Source of the DNA: an uncultured Collinsella sp.
GTDB lineage: Bacteria > Actinomycetota > Coriobacteriia > Coriobacteriales > Coriobacteriaceae
Assembly (NCBI GenBank): GCA_958354105.1
Contig: CATWVA010000002.1
Location: 62,001-126,000, forward strand
Direction: 5' to 3'
Length of the DNA stretch: 64,000 bases
The notes beneath the pieces were generated by a model that had not been told where the DNA came from, made no database searches, and saw nothing but the letters and a program-made list of their open reading frames with translations. Made by a program: the position numbers and the translations under genes. Positions 52,609 to 61,770 of the stretch are shown here, in pieces (the first letter of the stretch is position 1; each line of letters starts with the position of its first letter).

Positions 52609-53303
52609 AACGCGCCTTTATGTCCGAGCTCGCCATCGTTCGCTCACTTGTCCCGAGCATTGCGGGTGTCGGCTTGTTCATATTCGTCGTGCTGACCCTT
52701 GCCAACGCATCGGACGGCGATTCCGGCATGAGCGCCGGCGCCTGCGCGGTCAGCGCCATGTCACCCATCATGGTCATGAGCTCGCTGGCCGGCTTCGACA
52801 ATCAAAACGGATGGGAGCGTTATCGGGCAACGCTGCCCTTCTCGCGCAAAGACATTATTTGTGCCCGCTACCTGAGCGTTATTGTCTTCTCCGCCGCCAT
52901 GGCATGTGCAGCTACGCTTTTGAGTATCGTCGCCATCCCGCTCTTCAACAGCGCGGGCATTCCTTCGACGGGACAGACGGTCTTTGAGATCGCAATAGCC
53001 TCGGCAGCATCGATGCTCATCTCCCTCATGATGGTGTTTTTGGCGCAGCCGCTGTTCTTTCGCCTTGGACACATGGAGGCGCTGCGCCTATCCGTTGGCC
53101 TGTTTGCCCTGCTCGGGTGCCTTGCCATGGCCACGCTGAGCTCCTCCAACCCCATTAGCAACTGGCTTATGTCGATTGCCGGAGCAAATCCCGATCCCGC
53201 CGTCCTCGGCTGCCTGTGCGCAGGAATTGCCGTACTGGCCCTCGTGCTCTTTGCACTGAGTTGCGCCATCAGTACCAAGGTCTATCGAGCACGCGACCTG
53301 TAG
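52605..53303 (+). CDS. ABC-2-type membrane permease
   Basis: 232 residues with about six hydrophobic helices. It has the ABC-2 pattern NQNGWERYRATLPFSRKDII after the first pair of helices. The ATG overlaps the ATPase stop (ATGA), so the pair is coupled. With the GntR gene it forms a three-gene operon. Substrate unknown; peptides or lipids are typical. Confidence 0.85.
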   Translation: MKRAFMSELAIVRSLVPSIAGVGLFIFVVLTLANASDGDSGMSAGACAVSAMSPIMVMSSLAGFDNQNGWERYRATLPFSRKDIICARYLSVIVFSAAMACAATLLSIVAIPLFNSAGIPSTGQTVFEIAIASAASMLISLMMVFLAQPLFFRLGHMEALRLSVGLFALLGCLAMATLSSSNPISNWLMSIAGANPDPAVLGCLCAGIAVLALVLFALSCAISTKVYRARDL

Positions 53304-53485
53304 GCAGGCGCGGTATCATCGGACATGCGCCACAGATCGGCGTGGCCCATTATTGGGAAGGCGCTCAACCCGTGTCGTGGATTACAGCAGCATTTTGAAA
53401 ATAACGACCCGTCAAAGGGCACAAGCTCAAGTTGAACACCCTCACACCGGGCTTGAGATGTTTGTATTGACCGTGCGCCGCCGTG

Positions 53486-54787
53486 CTACTTGCGCAGCGG
53501 CTTGGGCAGCGGAATGCCAGCGGCGATAACGGCGGCGATGATCATGCAGACGATACCCTTGAGCGGGAAACACATGAGCAGCAAGCCCACAACCATGACC
53601 GGCTGACGCATAACGGCGCCCATCGTCGAGGCCGTGCAGACGGCGACGCAAAAGACCGGATCGGCGCCGGTAAGGATAGCGAAGCCGTAGCCCAAGCTCA
53701 CGCCCGAAAAGATAACCGGGAAGAAGTGACCGCCGCGCCAGCCCAGGTTGATGAGGGCGGGCGTCAGCATGGCCTTGACCAGACCGGTCGCGATAAGCAC
53801 GCCGGCGGGAATGGTCAGATAGGTCTCCATGAGCACGTCGGCTTGGGTCTCGCCGGCAAACATGGTGTAGGGCAGGACCGTGCCACAGATGGCGAGCGCC
53901 AGACCGGCTAGCATGGCCTTGACGACAGGGCGCTCCCCTATGGCATGGGACAGTGCCTCGCTTGCATGCTCAGAGACAAAGTACAGCCAGCCGCATACGG
54001 TGCCGACCAACGCCAGCGGAATGAGCCAGACAAGTTCCAGGTTGCCCACCTGAGCGGACTCGAACCTGGGCATGCCCATGCCGCCGCCCATAAGCTGGCC
54101 GAGCAGCAGGTAGGTACCCAGACCGCCGGCAATCGCAATGCCGTAGACCACGGTCTTTTGCGCCTTGGGAAGCTTGATCGTGATCTCATCGGACGCGGAC
54201 TCATCGTCATTAGCGCCCTGGCCGTCGGCGCTACCGGCGAGCGGCGCCACAAAGCCAAACACGGGCGCGGTGAAGAGCGCCGTCAGGGCAGCCTGAGTAC
54301 CCAGCAGTGTGAGCTGCCTAAACTCGGCGCCAAAGCGACGCATGCGGTCGCCGATCCAGCTGCACAGACCTGCGATAACGCCGGTCAGGCCGGCCTCCGG
54401 TCCAATGCTTCCGCCAAACAGCAGCGGCAGCAATGCCGCAAGCGAAAGCTTGCCCAAGTTGTCGTACGGGTAGCGGCCGTCGCGCTTTACCTTGGCCATC
54501 ACTTGGTTGAGGTCATCGGTCTTGGTGCCCGTAAGCTTTTCGTACAGACCGATCAGCAGGCCGCCCAGCAGGCAGACGGAAAACGGATACGGCAAAAAAC
54601 CGAACGGACCGCTCGCGAGCTCGGGCGAAGCGACGCCCAGCATATGCGGAATCTCGGTCCATAGATAGTCGATACCGTGCTCCATCGCAAAGAAAAACAG
54701 CCAGACCGCGGCGCCTGCAAACGCACCGGTCACGGCTACGCTAACTAAAAACAGCGCACGGTTTTTGGGTTTTGCAAGGTTGTCCAT
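53486..54787 (-). CDS. ClC-family chloride channel/transporter
   Basis: 433 residues with about ten to twelve helices. The pore motifs appear as GGSIGPEAGL and, near the C-terminus, WRGGHFFPVIFSGVSLGYG. In well-studied ClC exchangers the first motif is GxEGP with a gating Glu; here that position is Ile, suggesting channel-like behaviour or a different gate. The start follows GGGAGGCCCCG. No fluoride riboswitch was recognised in the 126-bp leader. The cytoplasmic loop near 190-215 is acidic. Confidence 0.84.
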   Translation of the reverse strand: MDNLAKPKNRALFLVSVAVTGAFAGAAVWLFFFAMEHGIDYLWTEIPHMLGVASPELASGPFGFLPYPFSVCLLGGLLIGLYEKLTGTKTDDLNQVMAKVKRDGRYPYDNLGKLSLAALLPLLFGGSIGPEAGLTGVIAGLCSWIGDRMRRFGAEFRQLTLLGTQAALTALFTAPVFGFVAPLAGSADGQGANDDESASDEITIKLPKAQKTVVYGIAIAGGLGTYLLLGQLMGGGMGMPRFESAQVGNLELVWLIPLALVGTVCGWLYFVSEHASEALSHAIGERPVVKAMLAGLALAICGTVLPYTMFAGETQADVLMETYLTIPAGVLIATGLVKAMLTPALINLGWRGGHFFPVIFSGVSLGYGFAILTGADPVFCVAVCTASTMGAVMRQPVMVVGLLLMCFPLKGIVCMIIAAVIAAGIPLPKPLRK

Positions 54788-54913
54788 CGGGGCCTCCCGT
54801 GGTCAAAATCGACAAGGATACGTTTTATTGTAAGACGGGCACAGCGCGGACGTGCCGACCATCCACGCCGCGAACGGCGCCATTGGGCGCCGCACGTGCG
54901 ATAGGCCTACGGC

Positions 54914-55447
54914 TTAGCTGCCGATAATCGATGCGATCTCGTGCAGGTCCTCGGCAAAGTAAATGCCTTGCTGGCGCCTCGGGCTCGAAAGCCCCTTATC
55001 AATCATGTGCTCGAGCAGCGCCTTGAGGTCGTTGTAGTAACCGTTCAGGTTGTACAGGATGCACGGTGCGCTCAGATGTCCCAACGACACGGCCGACATG
55101 ACCTCGGCAATCTCCTCGAGCGTGCCCGTACCGCCCGGAAAGGCGACGAACGCATCGCCGAGCTCGATCATCTTGGCCTTACGCTCGGCCATGTCGCTCG
55201 TCACGATCAGGTCATCGATACCATCGTGCTGAAACTCGGCCTCGATAAAAAAGCTCGGCTCAACACCGGTCACGCACCCGCCGGCATCGAGCACGCTATC
55301 GGCGAGCGCGCCCATCAGTCCCGACTTGGACCCGCCGTATACCAGCGCGTGGCCGTTGGAGCCAATCCATGTGCCGAGCTGCCGCACCGCAGGCAGAAAC
55401 GCCGGGTCGTTACCGACGCTGGCGCCCAGGTATACCGTAATATTCAT
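54914..55447 (-). CDS. LOG-family phosphoribohydrolase-like protein
   Basis: 177 residues. The family signature PGGTGTLEE is intact, and LVYGGSKSGLMGALADSVL matches the nucleotide-binding part. LOG proteins release the base from nucleoside 5'-monophosphates (cytokinin activation in some organisms); many are annotated as lysine decarboxylases incorrectly. The ATG 55447 is behind GAGGGGGAC. It lies between a K+ channel and a ClC gene on the same strand. Confidence 0.88.
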   Translation of the reverse strand: MNITVYLGASVGNDPAFLPAVRQLGTWIGSNGHALVYGGSKSGLMGALADSVLDAGGCVTGVEPSFFIEAEFQHDGIDDLIVTSDMAERKAKMIELGDAFVAFPGGTGTLEEIAEVMSAVSLGHLSAPCILYNLNGYYNDLKALLEHMIDKGLSSPRRQQGIYFAEDLHEIASIIGS

Positions 55448-55484
55448 ATTTTTGTCCCCCTCATCGTGACGCGCGGCGCCCGCC

Positions 55485-55904
55485 CTAGCGTCGGCGATAT
55501 TCGCGCACGCGGCGCGACAGGTCGGCGAGCTCATCGCGATCGAGCTCTTCCAGGTGCTCAAGATCGTCCATAAAGCGCGCCATGGTGTCCTTTTGGCGCA
55601 TCTTGATGAGCGTATTGCAGTAGTTCACCGCCACGCCCGTGAGCATGGCGATGTAGAAGATGCTGATGACGCTCAAAACGACGGTGATAGCGCGGGCAAC
55701 CGGCGTTTCGGCCGGGATATCGCCAAAGCCGATCGTCGATACGGTCTCAAAGCTAAACCAGAGGCCATCGCCAAACGTAAGGGTCGAAGGGTCGGACAGC
55801 CAGACGACCGTCGAGCACAGCAGGTAGAAGATAAGGAACAGGCCGGTGATGCGCGCAAAGCCAGCCTGGCGCAACACGTCGGCAAGCGTCCTCAACTTGT
55901 TCAT
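55485..55904 (-). CDS. Two-helix potassium channel
   Basis: 139 residues. Two membrane segments (about 18-37 and 72-95) flank a pore loop with the filter TIGFGD, which is typical of K+ channels. The C-terminus is charged and helical (about 105-139), likely a cytoplasmic coiled coil. ATG 55904 follows AAAGGGGTCGCG. Gating is unknown. The region upstream holds a mosaic of palindromes. Confidence 0.88.
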   Translation of the reverse strand: MNKLRTLADVLRQAGFARITGLFLIFYLLCSTVVWLSDPSTLTFGDGLWFSFETVSTIGFGDIPAETPVARAITVVLSVISIFYIAMLTGVAVNYCNTLIKMRQKDTMARFMDDLEHLEELDRDELADLSRRVREYRRR

Positions 55905-55958
55905 CGCGACCCCTTTTCCCAGACGCCCCATCACGTTGCTCGGTATTGTCGCACATCC

Positions 55959-56013
55959 GGCACTTGGGGACGTTCCTTTTGTGTCAAACAGATTGGGAAC
56001 GTCCCTAAGTGCC
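55959..56013. repeat. Inverted repeat (GGCACTTGGGGACGTTCC family)
   Basis: GGCACTTGGGGACGTTCC (55959-55976) pairs with 55996-56013 with one mismatch across a 19-base centre. Related pieces occur at 43331-43410. It sits in the divergent gap between the K+ channel and the hybrid kinase, just before the dispersed repeat at 56042. Confidence 0.75.
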
Positions 56014-56041
56014 AACTCCGGCAAAGAGTGTCCCCAGCGAC

Positions 56042-56070
56042 TAGTCGTTTAAGAACGTCCCCAATGACTA
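56042..56070 (+). repeat. Dispersed 29-bp repeat, copy 2
   Basis: Identical over 29 bp to 5438-5466. It lies 30-60 bp after another inverted repeat and about 74 bp before the kinase start. Confidence 0.85.
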
Positions 56071-56143
56071 CCCATCTGCCGGGTGTTAGGGTGGCTGAGC
56101 TGGTATCCTTATGCGGTATTATCTCGACTCGATAGGATTGCCT

Positions 56144-58948
56144 GTGAAACCTTCCGCCGTCCTTCGCTTAGCTCTATATCGCACCCTAGCCGTCGCGCTT
56201 GCTGCGCTCACACTACTGAGCGCCGTCATGCCCACCCCGGCCTTTGCCGCCGACTCCGACCAGCAGGTCAAGACGGTCCGCGTTGGCTGGCTCGTCAACA
56301 ACAAAGGCTTCCAGGAAGGCACGCCGGGCGAGCGCCTCTCGGGATGGGGCTACGAGTACCTCCAGACCCTCTCGTATTACACAAAGGGCTGGCAATACGA
56401 ATACGTTAGCGGCACCTTCTCCGAGCTTATGGACATGCTCGAGGCGGGCGAAATCGACCTCATGCCCAACATCTCGTATTCGGCAGAGCGCGAGCAGAAG
56501 CTGCTCTTTTCCTCGAACCCCGAGGGCACTGAGCGCTACTACATCTACGCCAGGCCCGATCGCGACGACCTTGCCAAAGGCGACCCCCAGGCGCTCCAAG
56601 GCCTTACCATCGGCTGCAACGCCGGCGTTATGCAAGCTATCGTCGGCCAGCAGTGGCTCGCCGACGAAGGCGTTACCTGCACCTATAAAGAAATCGACAC
56701 CGGCAGTGCCCTCTTTGAGGCGCTTGCAGACGGCGAGGTCGACGCCGTCATCATGAACGACACCATTTCGTCGCCCGATGCGTCACCCATGTTCTACGTA
56801 GGCTCGAGCGACTACTATTTTGCCGTTCCCAAAAGCCGCCCTGACCTGATGAACGACATCAACGCCGCCATGGCGACCATCGCCCGCGATAACCCGCGCT
56901 ATAACGAGGAAGTCAAATCGAGTTACTCGACCCAAAACAGTGGCTCGTCATCGCTCACCGGCACCGAGACCACCTGGCTCAAAGAAAACGGCAATACCAT
57001 CACGCTCGGCTATCTTAAAAACCAACTTCCCTACTGTACGCAAAATGACGACGGCGAAATGGAAGGGTCGCTCGCCTCGCTTGCAACGACGTTGCACGAC
57101 AAGTTTGGCATTACGGTCAATACAATCGCACTCTCGAACAACAAGCAAATGATCAAAGCCCTTTTCAACGGAACCATCGATGTCGCCCTGCCGTTGTTTC
57201 GCGACTACTGGCTCGCCGAGCAGACAGGGGTCATCCAGTCAAACTCGATGGGAACGGTTTCGCTGACCGCCATTCACAGTGGCAAAAACCTGAACAGCGA
57301 CCTTAAGAACATCGCTTGTACAAAGAGCACAATCGTTAACCGTTTTGAGCTCGAAAGTCTCTTTCCGAACGCAACGGTAACCGAGTATTCGAATGACGGC
57401 GAGGTGCTCAAAGCCCTCAATGAGGGGAAGGCACGTTGCATCATTGTCTCCAGCACGCGCCTGGAAACTCTCCGCGACATCTACGACATCGAGGATTTCG
57501 AAACACAGGAACTCACCAACACGGCGCAACTATCGTGTTTAATTTCGCGCGGCAAGCCCGAGCTGCTGGGAATCATCAATAAGGGCATCGTCAATGCAGG
57601 TGAATCGCTCTCTGCAAACAGCTATTTCCCCACATCGTACTCGGCGCAAGAATCGGATGCGTTCCGACTTCTCTACCGCAACCGCATCGTCATTGCGGCA
57701 GTCGTCATCTGCATTTTGCTCACCGGCATCATCATCCTTGTCTGGTCGCTTTACCGCGCACAGACAGAACGGCAGAAAGCTGATGCCGCCAACGCCGCCA
57801 AAGCCGCTTTCCTCACGCGCATGAGCCACGACATCCGCACGCCGCTCAACGGCATCCTGGGTCTTATCGAAATTGAGGAATTGAGAGAAGGCGACATGCA
57901 GGTCGCCCGCGAAAGCCGCGCCAAGGCGCGCGTTGCCGCCAATCACCTGCTGTCACTGATTAACGACATCCTCGAGATGGGCAGGATCGAGGAGCGCAAA
58001 GTGACACTCGAGCACGAATCATTCAACCTTAAAGAGCTGTGCGACAATGCGCTCGTACTGTGCAAGCTCCGCGCATCGGACCGCGGCATAACCATGCTCG
58101 ACACCAGCGAGCCCTACGCTGTCGACCAATATATGATCGGCAGCCCCACCCATATTCGGCAGATCATTGTCAACCTGCTCGACAACAGCATCAAGTACAA
58201 CAAGCACGGAGGCACCGTCACGTTCTCATCGACCATCAAACCGGTCGACGACGAGCACGCCGCGTTTTGCTTTAGCGTCTCGGATACCGGCATTGGTATG
58301 ACATCCGAGTTTTTGGCACACATTTACGAGCCGTTTGCCCAGGAAGGCGACGATGCGCGCAGCAAGTTCCAAGGAACCGGCATTGGCATGTCTATCGTCA
58401 AATCACTCATCGATATGATGGGCGGCACGATTGAGATTTCGAGTGAGGTTGGCGTGGGGAGTACGTTTAACGTCCAGATTCCGCTCGAGATCGACAAGAA
58501 CCCTCAGGCAAAAGAACGTACGGACGAGCAGGCATACAGTTGCTCGCTTGCAGACATGAACGTTCTTTTGGCAGAAGATAACGAGCTCAATGCCGAGATT
58601 GCCCAGGCTCTGCTCGAAAGCGAGGGCATCGTCGTAACTCGCGCCGCCGACGGCAACGAAGCGGTCGACCTATACGTTGGCCGTCCCGCGGGTAGCTTCG
58701 ATGCGATTCTTATGGACATCATGATGCCGGGCATGGACGGCTACGAGGCAACCCGCGCGATCCGCCTGAGCGAAAAGGCCGATGCGGCCGACATCCCCAT
58801 CATCGCGCTCACCGCCAACGCCTTTGCCGAAGACGCCAAGGCGGCACACGATGCCGGTATGAACGCCCATCTGCCCAAACCGCTCGACTTTAGCAAGCTC
58901 AAAAACATACTCGCCTGTATCAAGAAATACGGATCCGTTTCGCTATAG
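56144..58948 (+). CDS. Hybrid sensor histidine kinase with two periplasmic-binding domains (BvgS/EvgS-like)
   Basis: 934 residues. A signal peptide (LAVALAALTLLSAVMPTPAF) precedes two solute-binding-3-type domains (about 45-270 and 290-500), a membrane segment near 515-536, a HisKA domain with SHDIRTPLNG (His near 562), an ATPase domain (NLLDNSIKY, DTGIGM, GTGIGMSIV), and a receiver domain with Asp near 857 (ILMDIMMPGMDG). The GTG at 56144 is taken as start because AGGA lies just upstream; ATG 56111 is possible. No response regulator or HPt gene adjoins it, so its output partner is elsewhere. Confidence 0.9.
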   Translation: MKPSAVLRLALYRTLAVALAALTLLSAVMPTPAFAADSDQQVKTVRVGWLVNNKGFQEGTPGERLSGWGYEYLQTLSYYTKGWQYEYVSGTFSELMDMLEAGEIDLMPNISYSAEREQKLLFSSNPEGTERYYIYARPDRDDLAKGDPQALQGLTIGCNAGVMQAIVGQQWLADEGVTCTYKEIDTGSALFEALADGEVDAVIMNDTISSPDASPMFYVGSSDYYFAVPKSRPDLMNDINAAMATIARDNPRYNEEVKSSYSTQNSGSSSLTGTETTWLKENGNTITLGYLKNQLPYCTQNDDGEMEGSLASLATTLHDKFGITVNTIALSNNKQMIKALFNGTIDVALPLFRDYWLAEQTGVIQSNSMGTVSLTAIHSGKNLNSDLKNIACTKSTIVNRFELESLFPNATVTEYSNDGEVLKALNEGKARCIIVSSTRLETLRDIYDIEDFETQELTNTAQLSCLISRGKPELLGIINKGIVNAGESLSANSYFPTSYSAQESDAFRLLYRNRIVIAAVVICILLTGIIILVWSLYRAQTERQKADAANAAKAAFLTRMSHDIRTPLNGILGLIEIEELREGDMQVARESRAKARVAANHLLSLINDILEMGRIEERKVTLEHESFNLKELCDNALVLCKLRASDRGITMLDTSEPYAVDQYMIGSPTHIRQIIVNLLDNSIKYNKHGGTVTFSSTIKPVDDEHAAFCFSVSDTGIGMTSEFLAHIYEPFAQEGDDARSKFQGTGIGMSIVKSLIDMMGGTIEISSEVGVGSTFNVQIPLEIDKNPQAKERTDEQAYSCSLADMNVLLAEDNELNAEIAQALLESEGIVVTRAADGNEAVDLYVGRPAGSFDAILMDIMMPGMDGYEATRAIRLSEKADAADIPIIALTANAFAEDAKAAHDAGMNAHLPKPLDFSKLKNILACIKKYGSVSL

Positions 58949-58990
58949 TTTGTGCTCAACCACCATGCACAGCCAGAAAGGAAGCCAACG

Positions 58991-59470
58991 ATGTTTAGGC
59001 CCTTACGTCGAAAGAAACGCGCCATCACTGACGAGGAAGCGCGCGAGTTGCTCGCCACCTGTAAGCGCGGCGTCTTTGCCGTCAACGGCGATGATGGCTA
59101 CCCCTATGCCATTCCCGTCAACTACTTCTTTGACGCCGAGCACGACAAGATTTATTTCCATGGCGCCAAGGCCGGCCACAAGGTCGATTCGCTCAGGCGT
59201 GACGATAAAGTCTGCTTTACCGTTTACGGCAACGAGTGGTACAAGGACGGCGACTGGGCTCCTTACGTCATGAGCACCGTGGTCTTTGGCCGTTGCCGCC
59301 TGGTAGATGAAGCGCCTGCGTTTATCGAGGACAAAGTCCGTCAGCTCGCGCTTAAGTACTACCCTTCTGCCGAAGAAGTCGAGGAAGAAATCGCCAAAGA
59401 CATCAAGGGCGTCCAACTCTACGAGATTTCGATTGAGCATCTTTGCGGCAAGCAGATTCACGAAAAGTAG
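58991..59470 (+). CDS. NimA-like pyridoxamine 5'-phosphate oxidase-family flavoprotein
   Basis: 159 residues with a split-barrel FMN-binding fold (GVFAVNGDDGYPYAIPVNYF at about 27-46, and KIYFHGAKAGHKVDSL at about 53-68). NimA-type members reduce nitroimidazole drugs, but related proteins have other roles. The start is ATG 58991, with AAAGGAAG upstream. It follows the kinase by 42 bp and may share its transcript. Confidence 0.82.
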   Translation: MFRPLRRKKRAITDEEARELLATCKRGVFAVNGDDGYPYAIPVNYFFDAEHDKIYFHGAKAGHKVDSLRRDDKVCFTVYGNEWYKDGDWAPYVMSTVVFGRCRLVDEAPAFIEDKVRQLALKYYPSAEEVEEEIAKDIKGVQLYEISIEHLCGKQIHEK

Positions 59471-59502
59471 CGAATGCGAAAAACGCGCTCGCTACCCTCT
59501 GC

Positions 59503-59545
59503 GCCCCATGTGCCCACGCATTTTGACGGCGTGGGCACATGGGGC
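59503..59545 (+). terminator. Strong hairpin after the NimA-like gene
   Basis: GCCCCATGTGCCCACGC pairs perfectly with GCGTGGGCACATGGGGC around an 8-9-base loop. It is 33 bp past the stop and between convergent genes. It lacks a T run, so a protective or bidirectional role is possible. Confidence 0.65.
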
Positions 59546-59566
59546 AGCACTCGAATCGAGCGCCCC

Positions 59567-60778
59567 CTATACCCCAAAAACGTAGCGGTCCAGGCGCTCA
59601 CACGCCTCCTTTACCCGCGAAAGCGGCAGTGCCAGATTCACGCGGATGTGACAAGGCCCGTGGAACGGACGGCCATCCTGATACCCCACGCCCACGCGCG
59701 CCCCCTCGTCAAGCAGCCACTGAATATCGCGGCCATGCTCGCGACACCACTCGGTGCAGTCCAGAAACACCATGTACGTGCCCTGCGGACGCGAATAGGA
59801 CACGCCCTCAAAATGCTCGTCAACGTAATTGCAAAAGTAGTCAACGTTGGCATCGATGACCTCATTGAGCTCATCGAGCCACTCGTAGCCTTGCGGCTGG
59901 TAGGCACCGATAAGCGCATGCATGGAGAGGACGTTCATCTCGTTGTAGTGAGTCTTGTTGGACACGGCGCACACGCGGTCGCGCAGCGTCTCGTTATAGA
60001 TGATGTGGTAGCTGCCGACCAGGCCCGCCAGGTTAAACGTCTTGCTGGGCGCATAGAGGGCAACCGTGCGCATGCGGGCATCCTCGCTCACCGACTGCGT
60101 CGGGATATGCTTGTGACCCGGCAGGATGATATCGGACCAAATCTCATCCGAGATCACCACGCAATCGTGCTGGCGATAGATATCCATGGCGCGCTCGATC
60201 TCGTCGCGCTCCCATACGCGGCCGCAGGGATTGTGCGGCGAGCAGAACACGGCGGCATGGATGTGGTTTTGGGCGAGCTTGCGCTCCATGTCCTCAAAAT
60301 CCATGCGCCACACGCCCTGATCGTCGAGCTTAAGCGGGCTGTGGACAATGCGATAGCCCGCGGCCTCGATGGACTTGGTAAAGCCGATGTAGGTGGGACT
60401 GTGGACCAGCACCGCATCGCCCGGCTGGACATATGCGCGCAACGTCGACACGACACCGCCCAGTACGCCGTTTTCGTAGCCGATATGCTCAGGGAGCAGG
60501 CCTTCGACGCCATTACGGCGGGTCTGCCATTCGATGATGCGGTCGAAGTACTCGTCGCGCGGATTGAAATAGCCAAACATGGGATGCTGGGCGCGCTGAA
60601 TGATGTACTCCTGGACCGTGGGCACCGTGGCAAAGTTCATGTCCGCTACCCACATGGGGATGCGGTCGAAGCCCTCGTCGGGTGCGTTCGGAGCCATGCC
60701 GGGAATTTCTCCCCAGGAGTCAACGGCGATGGCGTCCATGCCGTGGCGGTCGATAAGCGAGGTAAAGTCGTATTTCAT
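59567..60778 (-). CDS. MalY/PatB-type pyridoxal-phosphate aminotransferase (C-S lyase)
   Basis: 403 residues. The N-terminal FDRIPMWVADMNF, the NPCGRVW segment and the PLP-lysine site APSKTFNLAGL are typical of the MalY/PatB branch, which cleaves cystathionine to homocysteine. The start follows GGGAGCTCAGC. In the sulfur context of the window (MetE-like enzyme at 18867) this role is sensible. Confidence 0.88.
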   Translation of the reverse strand: MKYDFTSLIDRHGMDAIAVDSWGEIPGMAPNAPDEGFDRIPMWVADMNFATVPTVQEYIIQRAQHPMFGYFNPRDEYFDRIIEWQTRRNGVEGLLPEHIGYENGVLGGVVSTLRAYVQPGDAVLVHSPTYIGFTKSIEAAGYRIVHSPLKLDDQGVWRMDFEDMERKLAQNHIHAAVFCSPHNPCGRVWERDEIERAMDIYRQHDCVVISDEIWSDIILPGHKHIPTQSVSEDARMRTVALYAPSKTFNLAGLVGSYHIIYNETLRDRVCAVSNKTHYNEMNVLSMHALIGAYQPQGYEWLDELNEVIDANVDYFCNYVDEHFEGVSYSRPQGTYMVFLDCTEWCREHGRDIQWLLDEGARVGVGYQDGRPFHGPCHIRVNLALPLSRVKEACERLDRYVFGV

Positions 60779-60890
60779 GCTGAGCTCCCGTGCAAAGCGG
60801 ATTGTTTCGGTAGGCGTTATTGTCCACCAGCGTGGGCGGTTTTGACATGGGGTTTGGCGCTTAATTTGACGGGTGCGGACGAATGGCTGG

Positions 60891-61628
60891 TTAGTCTTGC
60901 GCGTCGTTGATGGCGGTTACCGTCAGCCTTGTTCCGTCGACCGTAAACGATATGTCGAGCCCGGCGTAGGCCAAGTGGTAAACGCGGTTGGGCTCGTGCT
61001 TGCTACCCGCACGGCGCGGATCTTGGCGAAGGACCTCGACCAAGCCGGGGAGCTTTGCAGGCGGGACCATATCTTTCAGCGCTTGTGGGAACTCAACATC
61101 GAGCTCTTGCCACGGCGCGTCCTCAATCCAGCCGCCCGTCGCATCCGGGTGACAGTCGGCAAATGGAATGTAGGGCTTGATGTCGTAGATGGGCGTGCCG
61201 TCGCGCAGGTCGGCCCCCAGTATATGGATGATCGGGCCATCATCGGTGAGCTCAACACGGCTGAGCTTGACGCAGGTGAGCCCGATGGGATTAGGGCGAA
61301 ACGGACTGCGTGTGGCAAACACGCCCACACGCTCGGCTCCACCCAGACGCGGCGGGCGCACGGTTTTCGACCATTTTGCGTTGGTGCCGGACCTGTCCTG
61401 CGTTTTGGCATCGGCGGCTATGTCCTTAGCCGTGCCACCGGGCGTTCCGTTTTCGAAGCACCATAGCAGCCATAGGTGAGAGAAGGAGTCCAGACCCTCA
61501 ACTGCAGCGTTGGAGGCAAATTCCGGCTCAAAGACGATGCGCCCCTGCAGATGGGGCGCCAAAAAGCTGTTGCGTGGGATGCCGAACTTCTGCGGCAGGT
61601 CGGTATGTATGTGTGCAATAGGTTCCAT
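60891..61628 (-). CDS. trmO: tRNA N6-threonylcarbamoyladenosine methyltransferase TrmO-like (TsaA)
   Basis: 245 residues. The VirR/YaeB fold shows FGIPRNSFLAPHLQGRIVFE at the N-terminus and RSPFRPNPIGLTCVKLSR, the conserved AdoMet-related segment. TrmO methylates t6A37 in tRNA-Thr. The start is taken at ATG 61628, matching the family start; the ribosome site is weak, and an ATG three codons earlier is possible. The central part contains an extension compared with E. coli (KTQDRSGTNAKW). Confidence 0.8.
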   Translation of the reverse strand: MEPIAHIHTDLPQKFGIPRNSFLAPHLQGRIVFEPEFASNAAVEGLDSFSHLWLLWCFENGTPGGTAKDIAADAKTQDRSGTNAKWSKTVRPPRLGGAERVGVFATRSPFRPNPIGLTCVKLSRVELTDDGPIIHILGADLRDGTPIYDIKPYIPFADCHPDATGGWIEDAPWQELDVEFPQALKDMVPPAKLPGLVEVLRQDPRRAGSKHEPNRVYHLAYAGLDISFTVDGTRLTVTAINDAQD

Positions 61629-61770
61629 GCCGGTCATTGTACGGCATGAAGGTGTGAGGCGTCGTGCGCAATTCTTTGTCGCGGTCCCCCGTCGTGCAAC
61701 CAACGGTTGCTTGGAAGGGCGTCTGCCGCCGCGTATGCTTAAAGCCATCAACCAGCAGAAAGGAGCCGCT

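Noticed and set aside
53324..53434. A 36-codon open frame after the ABC permease
   Set aside because: It starts MRHRSAWPIIGKALNP but has no ribosome site and no recognised family, so it is not reported as a gene.
54788..54913. Fluoride riboswitch before the ClC gene
   Set aside because: The conserved fluoride-motif segments were not found in the leader.
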